A program made the translations under genes and the position numbers. Under the pieces are notes generated by a model. The model searched no databases. It was not told the origin of the DNA and worked only from the letters and a program-made list of their open reading frames with translations. Positions 8,519 through 16,228 of a stretch of DNA of 46,316 bases are shown here, one piece after another; within the stretch, counting starts at the first letter, position 1; every line of letters begins with the position of its first letter. The stretch is taken from contig JAFUHM010000053.1 of assembly GCA_017468865.1 (NCBI GenBank), forward strand, positions 1 to 46,316, given 5' to 3'. The DNA is from Oscillospiraceae bacterium (GTDB lineage: Bacteria > Bacillota > Clostridia > Oscillospirales > Ruminococcaceae).

Positions 8519-9373
8519 TCAGCTGATGGTCTTGCCCTTCTTGGGATGGGGCATATCTTCGGGGAGATCCTGCTCTCCCATGTCGGTAAATACGGCTTCA
8601 TCCTCACTGAGGGGCTTGAGAAAGTCGTATTCCGGGTTGGATTCTCCTCTTTCCTCGTAGTATGGCTCGATAACGTGCTTCTGTATCTGGGGATAGCTGT
8701 TGAACATGATGAGAAATCCCAGGAATGATATGAGTATGAGCGGCACAAGGATAAGTACCGCAGATGATGACAGCAGCATGAGGATGAGCAGTATCGCAGC
8801 AGTCAGATGCACCAGCAGAAGGGTGATGATGTTCGTTTTAAGTCCGAGGGCTACAAGGTTGAAGGAATTTCTGATTATCTGGCGCAGTTTAAGGTCGGTG
8901 CAGGCGATCATGGGATAGATGAAGAAGTTCATCATGAATACCGTAAGGGCAAATCCTACCGCAAGCACGCAGAGCGCATAGTAGAAGGAGCTCCCTGTCT
9001 GATCGGCAAGCTGTGGATATACGTTCAGGGAACATATGAAGGATACTGCAAATACGACGTCTGCCAGCCCTACGGGAACGGACATTTTGAGATTGGTGAA
9101 AAACCCCTTTTTGAATTCGTTCCAGATGAAGGTGTCCTTGTCAAGGACGTATTCGTGAAGCACCTTTGTCATGCCTGTGAGGGCGGGCCCTATGGTCACG
9201 ACGGGGAGACAGAAAACAAATGTGAGAAGAGAGAGCCGCACCATTTTCCAGAAACGCTCAAAGAACATCTCCCAGAATCGGAAGAAGGGCTTTTTCACGG
9301 GGCGGTCCTTGGATACGCCGGGCCCCGGTGTTTCGTGGATATTACGGCCGAAAATTGAAAATGCCAAGATCAT
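8519..9373 (-). CDS. YesL-like (DUF624) integral membrane protein
   Basis: A 284-residue protein with about five hydrophobic segments, beginning around residue 45 (MVRLSLLTFVFCLPVVTIGP) and ending near residue 230. The PVVTIGPALTGMTKV segment is typical of the DUF624/YesL family, often found near carbohydrate uptake genes in Firmicutes; its function is not established. N- and C-termini are charged and probably cytoplasmic. The start at 9373 is plausible but its AAAGGATGG site is close to the ATG. It lies 15 bp behind proC. Confidence 0.78.
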   Translation of the reverse strand: MILAFSIFGRNIHETPGPGVSKDRPVKKPFFRFWEMFFERFWKMVRLSLLTFVFCLPVVTIGPALTGMTKVLHEYVLDKDTFIWNEFKKGFFTNLKMSVPVGLADVVFAVSFICSLNVYPQLADQTGSSFYYALCVLAVGFALTVFMMNFFIYPMIACTDLKLRQIIRNSFNLVALGLKTNIITLLLVHLTAAILLILMLLSSSAVLILVPLILISFLGFLIMFNSYPQIQKHVIEPYYEERGESNPEYDFLKPLSEDEAVFTDMGEQDLPEDMPHPKKGKTIS

Positions 9374-9388
9374 CCATCCTTTGTGTGA

Positions 9389-10180
9389 TTACTTACTCAG
9401 TTCATATGCTCTTTTTGTGCAGCGTTCACAGCAGTCCTTCACGACATCTTCAAGCCTGCCCTCATACAGACCGTCAAGGCCTGCAAGGGTGGTGCCTCCC
9501 GGAGAGGATACCATTTTGATGAGTTCGTCGAGGCTCCTGCCCGACTCGGTCATCATTCTGGCTGAGCCTGTGAGAGACTTCGCAAAGAGTCTGAGGGCGG
9601 TATCTCCGTCTATGCCGTTATCCTTGGCGTAGTCAACGAATGCCTTGCCGAAAAGATAGATGAATGCGGGGGAGGAGCCGTTGACGGCGATTATCTCCTT
9701 CATCTTGTCCATGGGGACTATCTCGGCGATGCCGCCTGTCTCGAATATCGATCTGACGGTCGAGAATTCCTCATCGGAGGTGAACCTGCCCTTGGCAAGG
9801 GCGGTGGCTCCTTCGCCGAGCAGGAAGGGAGTGTTGGGCATGACGATGACGGTATGTGCATTTACTCCGAGGGAGGATATGATGTAGTCCTCGGTTATGC
9901 CTGCGGCTATGGAGACGATGACATGATCTTCGGTGACATACTTTGCAAGCTCGGGCATTACGGCATCAAATATCTGAGGCTTGATGGCAAGGAAGACATA
10001 CTTTGATGCGGCGGCGAGTTCGCCTATGCTGTTCTTGAATGAGACACCCTTGGGGAGAAGCTCTGCCTTGGAGGGGTCTGAATCGTATGCGCTGACCTCG
10101 GCATCCATGCCCTTGGCGATCATGCCGCCCATAATGGCGCCGCCCATGTTGCCTGCGCCTATAAATCCAACTTTTATCAT
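9389..10180 (-). CDS. proC: Pyrroline-5-carboxylate reductase
   Basis: A 263-residue enzyme that reduces pyrroline-5-carboxylate to proline, the last step of proline synthesis. The N-terminal dinucleotide-binding motif is VGFIGAGNMGGAIM; the C-terminal family signature region is SSPGGTTLAGLDGLYEG. I use the start at 10180 (MIKVGFIGAG): AAAGGAT precedes it and the longer open frame adds 35 unrelated residues. A strong promoter lies 106-134 bp upstream. It heads an operon with the YesL-like and HAD genes. Confidence 0.95.
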   Translation of the reverse strand: MIKVGFIGAGNMGGAIMGGMIAKGMDAEVSAYDSDPSKAELLPKGVSFKNSIGELAAASKYVFLAIKPQIFDAVMPELAKYVTEDHVIVSIAAGITEDYIISSLGVNAHTVIVMPNTPFLLGEGATALAKGRFTSDEEFSTVRSIFETGGIAEIVPMDKMKEIIAVNGSSPAFIYLFGKAFVDYAKDNGIDGDTALRLFAKSLTGSARMMTESGRSLDELIKMVSSPGGTTLAGLDGLYEGRLEDVVKDCCERCTKRAYELSK

Positions 10181-10285
10181 AGAAATTATCCTTTCATCAG
10201 ATGTGTTCAATATCAGGCTCATGGGAGCAATTGCCGCACTATGAGCCGTCCCCTGCTTTTGTGGGACATTTGAAAACCACCTCAT

Positions 10286-10314
10286 ATTATACCATAGCTA
10301 TACAGAAAAATCAA
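10286..10314 (-). promoter_or_regulatory. Promoter for proC
   Basis: On the minus strand TTGATT (10314-10309) and TATAAT (10291-10286) are 17 bp apart. The predicted 5' leader is about 100 nt; I saw no clear structure in it. Confidence 0.75.
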
Positions 10315-10344
10315 GTCTTTTTTATGAAAACTGACGAAGGCCCC

Positions 10345-10377
10345 AAAAAGAAAATCCGGGATCTGTGATGATCCCGG
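10345..10377 (-). terminator. Terminator of the LysR-metB-cysK operon
   Basis: An 8-bp stem CCGGGATC/GATCCCGG with a 6-nt loop (10356-10377) lies 20 bp after the cysK stop. On the minus strand it is followed by ATTTTCTTTTTGG, a U-rich tract. Confidence 0.85.
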
Positions 10378-10397
10378 TCAAGGATTTGGCTTAGCGG

Positions 10398-11309
10398 TCA
10401 GGCATAAAGCCCTGTGGTGAAATATCTGTCGCCTCTGTCGGGGAATACGGTCACGATATTCCCCTTTGCGCCGCTCTGTATGAGCTTGAGGGATGCAGCA
10501 AGGGCTGCGCCTGATGACGATCCTGCAAATATGCCTTCTTTCAGGGCAAGAAGCCTTGAATGTGCGAAGGCTTCGCTGTCGGTCACCTTAATGACGCCGT
10601 CGATGAGGGACATATCCATAGTGTCGGCGATAAAGTCATTGCCTATGCCTTCTATATTGTAGTCGTGGTGCTCACCGCCGCCCATGGTGCTGCCTTCGGG
10701 GTCGGCAAGTATACCTCTGACAGATGGTTTTCTCTCCTTGAGGTATCTGAGGATGCCGCTGACGGTACCGCCGCTGCCTGCACCTGCCACCACATGATCT
10801 ATGGCGCCGTTCAGGTCTTCCCATATCTCTCTGCCCGTGGTCTCGTAGTGGGCGAGGGGATTTGCGGCATTCTTGAACTGGTCGAGGGTGACAGCGCCCT
10901 CTGTTTCAAGGGTGATCTCCTCAGCCTTCCGCTCGGCTCCGAGCATACCTTCCTCACGGGGGGTGTTGATGACCTTAGCGCCGAGGGCACGCAGGAGAGA
11001 CTGCTTCTCCGCAGAGAACTTAGTAGGCACGACAAAGACAAGGTCATACCCGCGTCCGAGGGCTGCAAAGGCTATGCCGAGCCCTGTGTTCCCTGCTGTG
11101 GCGAGAACGATGGTGCTGCCTTTCTTTAACAGTCCCTTTTCCTCGGCATCCTTTATCATGTAAAGACCTGTCCTGTCCTTGACGCTGCCGGAGGGATTGT
11201 AAAGCTCCAGCTTGGCGTACAGGGACACACCGTCGGGAAGATCGAAGTTATTCAGCTTTACAAGGGGAGTGTTCCCGATAAGCTCCTGCATGGATCCGTA
11301 TATGCTCAT
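10398..11309 (-). CDS. cysK: Cysteine synthase (O-acetylserine sulfhydrylase)
   Basis: A 303-residue PLP enzyme that makes cysteine from O-acetylserine and sulfide. The PLP lysine is in NPSGSVKDRTG (about residue 43), preceded by the family opening ELIGNTPLVKL. ATAGNTGLG is the substrate loop and GAGSGGTVSGILRYL the phosphate-binding loop; GSSSGAAL near residue 263 is also typical. Length is normal. Its ATG overlaps the metB stop (ATGA), so it is translationally coupled. It is the distal gene of a LysR-metB-cysK operon with the sulfur-type operator at 13486-13502. A cystathionine beta-synthase role is possible for this family and cannot be excluded. Confidence 0.93.
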   Translation of the reverse strand: MSIYGSMQELIGNTPLVKLNNFDLPDGVSLYAKLELYNPSGSVKDRTGLYMIKDAEEKGLLKKGSTIVLATAGNTGLGIAFAALGRGYDLVFVVPTKFSAEKQSLLRALGAKVINTPREEGMLGAERKAEEITLETEGAVTLDQFKNAANPLAHYETTGREIWEDLNGAIDHVVAGAGSGGTVSGILRYLKERKPSVRGILADPEGSTMGGGEHHDYNIEGIGNDFIADTMDMSLIDGVIKVTDSEAFAHSRLLALKEGIFAGSSSGAALAASLKLIQSGAKGNIVTVFPDRGDRYFTTGLYA

Positions 11310-12466
11310 TTTCTTACCTCCGAACGGTCTATCGCCTGTGAAAGGTCGGATAATATGTCGTCAATATCCTCTATGCCTACTGAAAGCCTTATCAGTCCGT
11401 CCGTGATGCCTACCTGATCTCTTATCTCCTTGGGGATGGATGCGTGGGTCATGGTGGAGGGATGGCATACAAGGCTTTCGACTCCGCCCAGGCTCTCCGC
11501 CAGGGTGACAAGTTCCAGGCTCTCAAAGAATGTGTTGATGTCGTGTCCTTCCGCAAGCTCAAAGGAGATCATTGCACCGCCGTTCTTTGCCTGCCTGAGG
11601 TTGACTTCATAGCCGGGGTCACTTTCAAGCCCGGGATAGAACACCTTTGAGACACCCTTGTGCTCATGAAGGAATGATGCCGCTTTGAGGGCATTCTCGG
11701 TATGTCTGTCCATTCTGACGGACAGGGTCTTTATCCCTCTGATGAGAAGGAAGGAGTCGAAGGGACCCAGCACCCCGCCCGTGGAATTCTGTATGAATGC
11801 AAGGCGCTTTGCCTGTTCTTCCGTGGATACGACAGCAAGGCCTGCGACTACATCGGAATGGCCGCCGAGATACTTGGTGGCGGAATGGATGACAATGTCC
11901 GCACCGAGTTTCAGGGGCTGCTGAAGATAGGGGGTCATGAAGGTGTTGTCAACTATGACGGTGATGCCGTGCCTGTGAGAGATATCTGCGATCGCCCTTA
12001 TATCGGTGACGGTCATGAGGGGATTTGCGGGGCTTTCGATGATGACTGCCTTTACGTCGTCGGTGATGTCTCTTTCAAAGGCGGCGGGGTCTGATGTATC
12101 GGAGATGCGGTATGTAAAGCCGAAATGGTCGAACACCTTGTCAAGCACTCTGAATGTGCCGCCGTATACATTGCTTGAGATAAGTATCCTGTCGCCGCTG
12201 TTGAAGAGGCTCAGCACCGCTGTTGTTGCAGCCATGCCCGATGCGAAGGCGAAGCCTGCGTGACCGCCTTCAAGCTCGGAGATAAGGGATTCGAGAGCCT
12301 CTCTTGTGGGGTTGCCCGTGCGGCTGTATTCGTATCCTCTCATCTTCCCCAGACCGTCCTGCTTGTAGGTGGATGTCTGGTAGATGGGGATGTTCACGGC
12401 ACCCGTGCGCTCGTCTGTTGATATGCCGCCGTGTATGAGGGCGGTGTTGATATTCTTGTAAGCCAT
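11306..12466 (-). CDS. Transsulfuration PLP enzyme (cystathionine gamma-synthase/gamma-lyase type)
   Basis: A 386-residue Cys/Met-metabolism PLP enzyme. The Schiff-base lysine is in IHSATKYLGGHSDVVAG (about residue 200); YEYSRTGNPT and FASGMAATTA are family signatures. The family includes cystathionine gamma-synthase (MetB), gamma-lyase (MccB), beta-lyase and methionine gamma-lyase, which sequence inspection alone cannot separate. Coupling to cysK and a LysR regulator fits conversion of homocysteine or cystathionine to cysteine, with release of 2-oxobutyrate, or the reverse direction. It sits 5 bp behind the LysR gene. Confidence 0.92.
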   Translation of the reverse strand: MAYKNINTALIHGGISTDERTGAVNIPIYQTSTYKQDGLGKMRGYEYSRTGNPTREALESLISELEGGHAGFAFASGMAATTAVLSLFNSGDRILISSNVYGGTFRVLDKVFDHFGFTYRISDTSDPAAFERDITDDVKAVIIESPANPLMTVTDIRAIADISHRHGITVIVDNTFMTPYLQQPLKLGADIVIHSATKYLGGHSDVVAGLAVVSTEEQAKRLAFIQNSTGGVLGPFDSFLLIRGIKTLSVRMDRHTENALKAASFLHEHKGVSKVFYPGLESDPGYEVNLRQAKNGGAMISFELAEGHDINTFFESLELVTLAESLGGVESLVCHPSTMTHASIPKEIRDQVGITDGLIRLSVGIEDIDDILSDLSQAIDRSEVRK

Positions 12467-12471
12467 TTATA

Positions 12472-13416
12472 TCATTCCTTGTTAAGTTCGGGATCCTTGA
12501 CCTTGTCAAGAAATTCCCTGATGAAGAAAATGTAGTCCTCGGCGATATCGCTGCGTATGGTATTCTTTTTGGTGATATAGCCGATATTCATGATGGAGTT
12601 GCGGTTCTCGTCATCTTCCCTGAAGGGTATCATTTTATAGTCAGAGCCGTTGAGATCTTCAGAGACGATGCCCGAACAGAGGGTGAAGGCATTGAGCCCT
12701 ATCATCAGATTGAGGTTCGTCGCCCTGTCGGTGGTGCGTATTATGCGGCGGTACTGCTTGTCGGAGAGTATCTCTTCGGCAAAGAAGCCGGGTATGCTGT
12801 CGCCTTGTTCAAACATCAGGCAGGGGTATTCGAGCAGTTCATCAAAGGATATGCTCTCATGGTCTGCCAGGGGATGATTTTTGTGTACATACACATATGC
12901 ACGACATCGTATGAGGGAGGTAAAGTCAAGGTCATTTATCTTGAGCATCTTGTTGATGACCTTTTCATTGTATTCCGATTTGAAGATGATGCCTATCTCG
13001 CTCTTGGAGGAACCGACATCTTCGATGACATCCATCGTCTTTGTCTCACGGAAAGCAAAATCAAATCCCAGGGTGTCGTACAGTTCGACGGTCTTGACAA
13101 AGGCATCCACCGCAAAGGAATAGTGCTGTGCGGAAACTCCGAACCTGTGCTTTTTCCTGGCTTTTCCGGAATACTTGTCGGTAAGCAGTTCGTATTGCTG
13201 ATAGACCTGCCTTGCATAGCTCAGAAACTCCTCGCCCTCCGCTGTGGGGACGACTCCTCGGCTGTTTCGTGTAAATATGGTGATACCCGTATCACTTTCG
13301 AGTTCCTTGACCGAACTTGAAAGTGAGGGCTGTGAGATATACAGTATCTCAGCCGCCTTGTTGAGGGATCCTGCTTCTGCTATGACCAGTGCGTATTTTA
13401 TCTGCTGCAGTGTCAT
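12472..13416 (-). CDS. LysR-family transcriptional regulator (probable sulfur/cysteine regulator)
   Basis: A 314-residue LysR-type protein. The N-terminal winged helix-turn-helix is clear (MTLQQIKYALVIAEAGSLNK, then AAEILYISQPSLSSSVKELE), followed by a linker helix and a periplasmic-binding-like effector domain from about residue 90. It is the first gene of an operon with metB and cysK, like known cysteine-metabolism LysR genes (CysL, CmbR, YtlI types). Its own promoter has two perfect TATAG-N7-CTATA dyads, one at about -65 and one across the -35/-10 spacer, so autoregulation is likely. The same dyad precedes three other operons here. That it binds these sites is inference from position and motif form. 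The start follows AAGGAGGTGATA. Confidence 0.92.
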   Translation of the reverse strand: MTLQQIKYALVIAEAGSLNKAAEILYISQPSLSSSVKELESDTGITIFTRNSRGVVPTAEGEEFLSYARQVYQQYELLTDKYSGKARKKHRFGVSAQHYSFAVDAFVKTVELYDTLGFDFAFRETKTMDVIEDVGSSKSEIGIIFKSEYNEKVINKMLKINDLDFTSLIRCRAYVYVHKNHPLADHESISFDELLEYPCLMFEQGDSIPGFFAEEILSDKQYRRIIRTTDRATNLNLMIGLNAFTLCSGIVSEDLNGSDYKMIPFREDDENRNSIMNIGYITKKNTIRSDIAEDYIFFIREFLDKVKDPELNKE

Positions 13417-13434
13417 ATTATCACCTCCTTGTAC

Positions 13435-13502
13435 ATTATATAGCTTTTTCCTATATAAGTCAAGTATTAGAATTATATAGTCTGATATAGTTTGGATCTA
13501 TA
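13435..13502 (-). promoter_or_regulatory. Promoter and LysR-type operators of the LysR-metB-cysK operon (box A)
   Basis: On the minus strand -35 TTGACT is at 13463-13458 and -10 TATAAT at 13440-13435, 17 bp apart. The dyad TATAGATCCAAACTATA (13502-13486) ends exactly 22 bp before the -35. A second perfect dyad, TATAGGAAAAAGCTATA (13455-13439), lies between the -35 and -10 and overlaps the latter. The first has the position of a LysR recognition site; occupation of the second should block RNA polymerase. A further TATAG half-site is at 13476-13480. Confidence 0.85.
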
Positions 13503-13506
13503 GCTG

Positions 13507-14382
13507 TTATTCAAATACATATCCCGAAGTGTAGCGTGCCGAGAGCAGGGAGACGTTCTCAAAGGCGTGGAGTTCGTCGCTTCTGTCTCCGAAATATGAC
13601 TTCTCCACCTTAACCGGGGGGAGATATGTGTCTATCTGGAAGCCGAGAGAATACAAAGCCCTTGAAACGTCGCTGTATGTGAAGCCACCCGACATTTTCT
13701 CGCCGAGTTCTTCGGTGATGTGTTCAAGATGGGAGACACGCTGGGGGAAGTCCGTCCCGTACAGAGGGAAATCAAAGACCAGCTCACTTCCGAGGGCGGA
13801 AAGATCGGCTATCTGACGCAGCGTCTCGGTGAAGACGGGGAGGGTCAGGTAGTAGCTTACGCCGAGGATGGTGAAAAATGTCTTCACACTTGTGTCAAAG
13901 CCTACCGAAAGCAGCTTGTCCGTCATCTTCTCGATATTGAAATCCACTGATACGAAGCGGACGTTCTTCGGGATATTCCATTCAAGATCGAGGATGCGCT
14001 GTTTCTTGTACTTCTGGGTGTCGGGATGATCCACTTCATAGATGGTGATGTTCTCATTGTCGTTCCTGAATGAGAAGGTATCGGCTCCCGCTCCGCATAT
14101 GACCATCTGGCAGGGTTCGTCCGCAAAGCTGTGCAGACGCTCTTCCACGAAGCGCTCCCGTGCAAGGGGGATGGGTGCAAAATATGTGTTGACAAAGCCC
14201 TTTATGTTCCTGTCGTGGGTATAGCTTGAGATTATGTGCTCACGGATCTCTTCATATTCTTCTTTGCCCATGAGATCGAAGGCAAGGTAGTCATCGGATA
14301 TTTTCTTTGGCTCGTTGTTGGAGTGGTAAGCCCGTGCGAAGGCGCAGAGCTTGGCAGTCATACTCTCTCTGTTATCGACCAT
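13507..14382 (-). CDS. SAM-dependent methyltransferase, LCM-like (TIGR00027-type)
   Basis: A 291-residue protein resembling the leucine-carboxyl-methyltransferase-fold family often annotated as TIGR00027. The SAM-binding segment reads QMVICGAGADTFSFR (about residues 91-105), followed by the acidic YEVDHPDTQKYKK, typical of the family. The small-molecule or protein substrate is not known. Its expression appears to be controlled twice: a promoter with a weak dyad at the sulfur-regulon register, and a leader peptide with Cys codons followed by a terminator. A link to sulfur metabolism is therefore inferred from regulation, not from the protein. The start follows GAGGTGAATT. Confidence 0.85.
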   Translation of the reverse strand: MVDNRESMTAKLCAFARAYHSNNEPKKISDDYLAFDLMGKEEYEEIREHIISSYTHDRNIKGFVNTYFAPIPLARERFVEERLHSFADEPCQMVICGAGADTFSFRNDNENITIYEVDHPDTQKYKKQRILDLEWNIPKNVRFVSVDFNIEKMTDKLLSVGFDTSVKTFFTILGVSYYLTLPVFTETLRQIADLSALGSELVFDFPLYGTDFPQRVSHLEHITEELGEKMSGGFTYSDVSRALYSLGFQIDTYLPPVKVEKSYFGDRSDELHAFENVSLLSARYTSGYVFE

Positions 14383-14391
14383 AATTCACCT

Positions 14392-14428
14392 CAAAACAAA
14401 AAGGAGAATGCGAAAACACGCATTCTCC
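14392..14428 (-). terminator. Attenuator terminator in the methyltransferase leader
   Basis: A perfect 10-bp stem GGAGAATGCG/CGCATTCTCC with a 6-nt loop (14403-14428) is followed on the minus strand by TTTTTGTTTTG. It lies between the leader peptide and the methyltransferase start, so it would end transcription before the gene unless prevented. A GCAT in the preceding RNA (14449-14452) could pair with its ATGC arm as part of an antiterminator. Confidence 0.85.
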
Positions 14429-14458
14429 CTAATACACGCACTTATGGATATGCTGTTC

Positions 14459-14506
14459 TCATCTGTTTATTCTATTATACAGATAAAAACAGCATGCACA
14501 CATCAT
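14459..14506 (-). CDS. Cysteine-containing leader peptide (predicted attenuator sensor)
   Basis: A 15-codon frame, MMCACCFYLYNRINR, begins 33 bp after the -10 hexamer. It has a good site, AAAGGAG, 9 bp before the ATG. Three of codons 3-6 are Cys (TGT GCA TGC TGT). The RNA over these codons can fold with the sequence just after the stop: GCTGTT pairs with AACAGC and ATCTGT with ACAGAT. That would form a pause hairpin ahead of the terminator at 14403-14428. This is the arrangement of amino-acid biosynthetic attenuators: a ribosome stalled at Cys codons would open the first hairpin. The peptide itself probably has no other function. Confidence 0.75.
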   Translation of the reverse strand: MMCACCFYLYNRINR

Positions 14507-14538
14507 GGCGGTGTTCTCCTTTGTTATTTGATAAAACT

Positions 14539-14606
14539 ATTATACACCATAGGAAATGAAATGTCAAATAGTTTTTTTCTATACCTTGCTAAAAGGACAG
14601 GTTTTA
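14539..14606 (-). promoter_or_regulatory. Promoter of the leader peptide-methyltransferase unit, with weak upstream dyad
   Basis: On the minus strand TTGACA (14567-14562) and TATAAT (14544-14539) are 17 bp apart. Exactly 22 bp upstream of the -35 is a 17-bp dyad of form TAAAA-N7-TTTTA (14606-14590). This is the same register as the TATAG-N7-CTATA boxes of the other sulfur-block promoters but with only three of five matching bases per arm. The promoter is firm; the operator is tentative. Confidence 0.75.
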
Positions 14607-14656
14607 ACAGGCTGAAAGGGGATGCAGTGTGCATCTTCACGGTATGAGGGCATAGA

Positions 14657-14688
14657 ACAGACCGCATATCCGAAGATACACGGTCTGT
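14657..14688 (-). terminator. Stable hairpin after the CoA-ligase gene
   Basis: Eight base pairs (ACAGACCG/CGGTCTGT), a TG/TG mismatch, four more pairs (TATC/GATA) and a TTCG loop on the minus strand. It lies 18 bp after the ligase stop. There is no strong U tract, so it may stabilise the 3' end or terminate inefficiently. Confidence 0.6.
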
Positions 14689-14706
14689 CCTGAATAAACG
14701 GGCAAA

Positions 14707-16059
14707 TCAGATGTTGTAGTCCTGGTTGCGTTCGTCTATGACTCTCGATGACTTGTGCTCCGAACGGGTGTTGAGCCCTCCGTCGGGGTGTACTTCCACT
14801 CTGGCGGGCTTAACGCCTATGCGTGCCTTGAGTGCGGTGGATACTTCTGCTGCAACTTCCTCATCGGTCTTGGGATTGTCCGAATTCTTCTCTATCTCTA
14901 CGGCATACTTGCAGGTGAAGTCCTTCTCGAATATCCTGATAAGATACTCGCCTGTGATACCCTTGATGTCACGAACGACTGCCTCGATATCGGAGGGGAA
15001 CACATTTACGGCGGAAACGATGAACATATCATCCTTGCGTCCGTTTATGTGGATGCGTCCGTGGGTGCGTCCGCACTTGCAGGGGGTCTTGTCGATGTAG
15101 CCTATGTCACCTGTCCTGAATCTGATGAGGGGACGAGCCTTCTTCTGGAGGGTGGTGTAGACAAGTTCGCCTACCTGACCGTCGGGGAGCACCTCACCTG
15201 TATGGATATCCACTGTCTCAACAAGGATGTGGTCTTCTGCGATGTGCAGACCGTCATGATATTCGCACTGTGCGGCGCACGCACCGAATATGTCGGAAAG
15301 GCCGTAGAAATCGTAGAGTTCAGCGCCCCAGAGATCTTCGATAGCCTTGCGGGTCGCAGGGATGGAACCGCCAAGCTCACCGGCAACGATTATCTTCTTG
15401 ATGTTGAGATCCTTCTTGGGATCTATGCCTGCTTTCTTTGCCTTCTCGCCCAGCTGCCATGCATAGGAGGGTGAAGTCCAGATGACTGTGGGCTGGTAGG
15501 TCTTGAGTACGAAGAGAAGTCTGTCGGAAGGAAGTGTGCCGCCCCATATGCAGAGTGCGCCCAAGTTCTGAGCTCCGATAACATCGGGTCCGCCTACATA
15601 GAGGGAGAAGTTGAGGGCGTGAACATAGCGGTCGTTCGGCCTCATGCCGATCTGCCAGAACCAGCGGCTCTCGGTGTTCTGGAAGGCATCAAAGTCTTCC
15701 TTGGTGAAGGGGCTGACTGTGGGAACGCCTGTGGAGCCCGATGAAGTGGAGATGAATACCACATCCTCTTCGGGAACGGCTGCAAGCTCTCCGAGGAAGC
15801 TGCCCACGCCCTGTGTGTCACGCTGGGTCTTCTTGTTGATGAAGTGGAACTTCTCGATGTCCTTGAGGGACTTGACATCATCGGGGGAGACGCCTGCCTC
15901 ATCCCATGTGCGCTTGTAGTAGGGCGAGTTGTCGTAGGCGTGGCGGATGATCTCCTTGAGCTTTTCGAGCTGGAACTTTTCAAGTTCCTCTCTGGGGAGC
16001 GTCTCCAGTTCCTCGTTCCAGTATTTTCTTTCTACCCATTTCTGTGCTGTCTGTGCCAT
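14707..16059 (-). CDS. Phenylacetate-CoA ligase-like AMP-forming acyl-CoA synthetase
   Basis: A 450-residue PaaK-type adenylate-forming enzyme, normal length. It activates an aryl- or alkyl-acetate with ATP and CoA. The opening WNEELETLPREELEKFQLEKL, the P-loop-like STSSGSTGVPT (about residues 106-116), YDFYGLSDIFG and IRFRTGDIGYI are family signatures. PaaK relatives are common in anaerobes that do not degrade phenylacetate. Here it stands alone between hairpins, with a sulfur-block promoter (box B). It lies next to a 2-oxoacid:ferredoxin oxidoreductase and aminotransferase. Together these could interconvert a carboxylic acid and the amino acid one carbon longer. The acid cannot be named from sequence. 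Confidence 0.9.
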   Translation of the reverse strand: MAQTAQKWVERKYWNEELETLPREELEKFQLEKLKEIIRHAYDNSPYYKRTWDEAGVSPDDVKSLKDIEKFHFINKKTQRDTQGVGSFLGELAAVPEEDVVFISTSSGSTGVPTVSPFTKEDFDAFQNTESRWFWQIGMRPNDRYVHALNFSLYVGGPDVIGAQNLGALCIWGGTLPSDRLLFVLKTYQPTVIWTSPSYAWQLGEKAKKAGIDPKKDLNIKKIIVAGELGGSIPATRKAIEDLWGAELYDFYGLSDIFGACAAQCEYHDGLHIAEDHILVETVDIHTGEVLPDGQVGELVYTTLQKKARPLIRFRTGDIGYIDKTPCKCGRTHGRIHINGRKDDMFIVSAVNVFPSDIEAVVRDIKGITGEYLIRIFEKDFTCKYAVEIEKNSDNPKTDEEVAAEVSTALKARIGVKPARVEVHPDGGLNTRSEHKSSRVIDERNQDYNI

Positions 16060-16120
16060 TTGTTTTTCCTCCGTTTATTCAGTTGTATATTCAGTGTATC
16101 TGTTTTCCTTTGATGTTCCT

Positions 16121-16188
16121 ATTATACATCATGGATCGCTATAAGTCAAATACATATAATATATGGTCAGATATAGAAAATATTTATA
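16121..16188 (-). promoter_or_regulatory. Promoter and LysR-type operator of the CoA-ligase gene (box B)
   Basis: On the minus strand TTGACT (16149-16144) and TATAAT (16126-16121) are 17 bp apart. The dyad reads TATAGAAAATATTTATA on the plus strand (16172-16188), one mismatch from TATAG-N7-CTATA, and is exactly 22 bp from the -35. Confidence 0.8.
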
Positions 16189-16201
16189 ACTGATAAAGAT
16201 A

Positions 16202-16224
16202 ATGCACTGCCAAAGGCAGTGCAT
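16202..16224 (-). terminator. Terminator of the por-aminotransferase operon
   Basis: A perfect 10-bp stem ATGCACTGCC/GGCAGTGCAT with a 3-nt loop lies 5 bp after the aminotransferase stop. The following minus-strand sequence is only moderately T-rich (TATCTTTATC). It is 14 bp from box B of the next operon. Confidence 0.7.
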
Positions 16225-16228
16225 GGGA

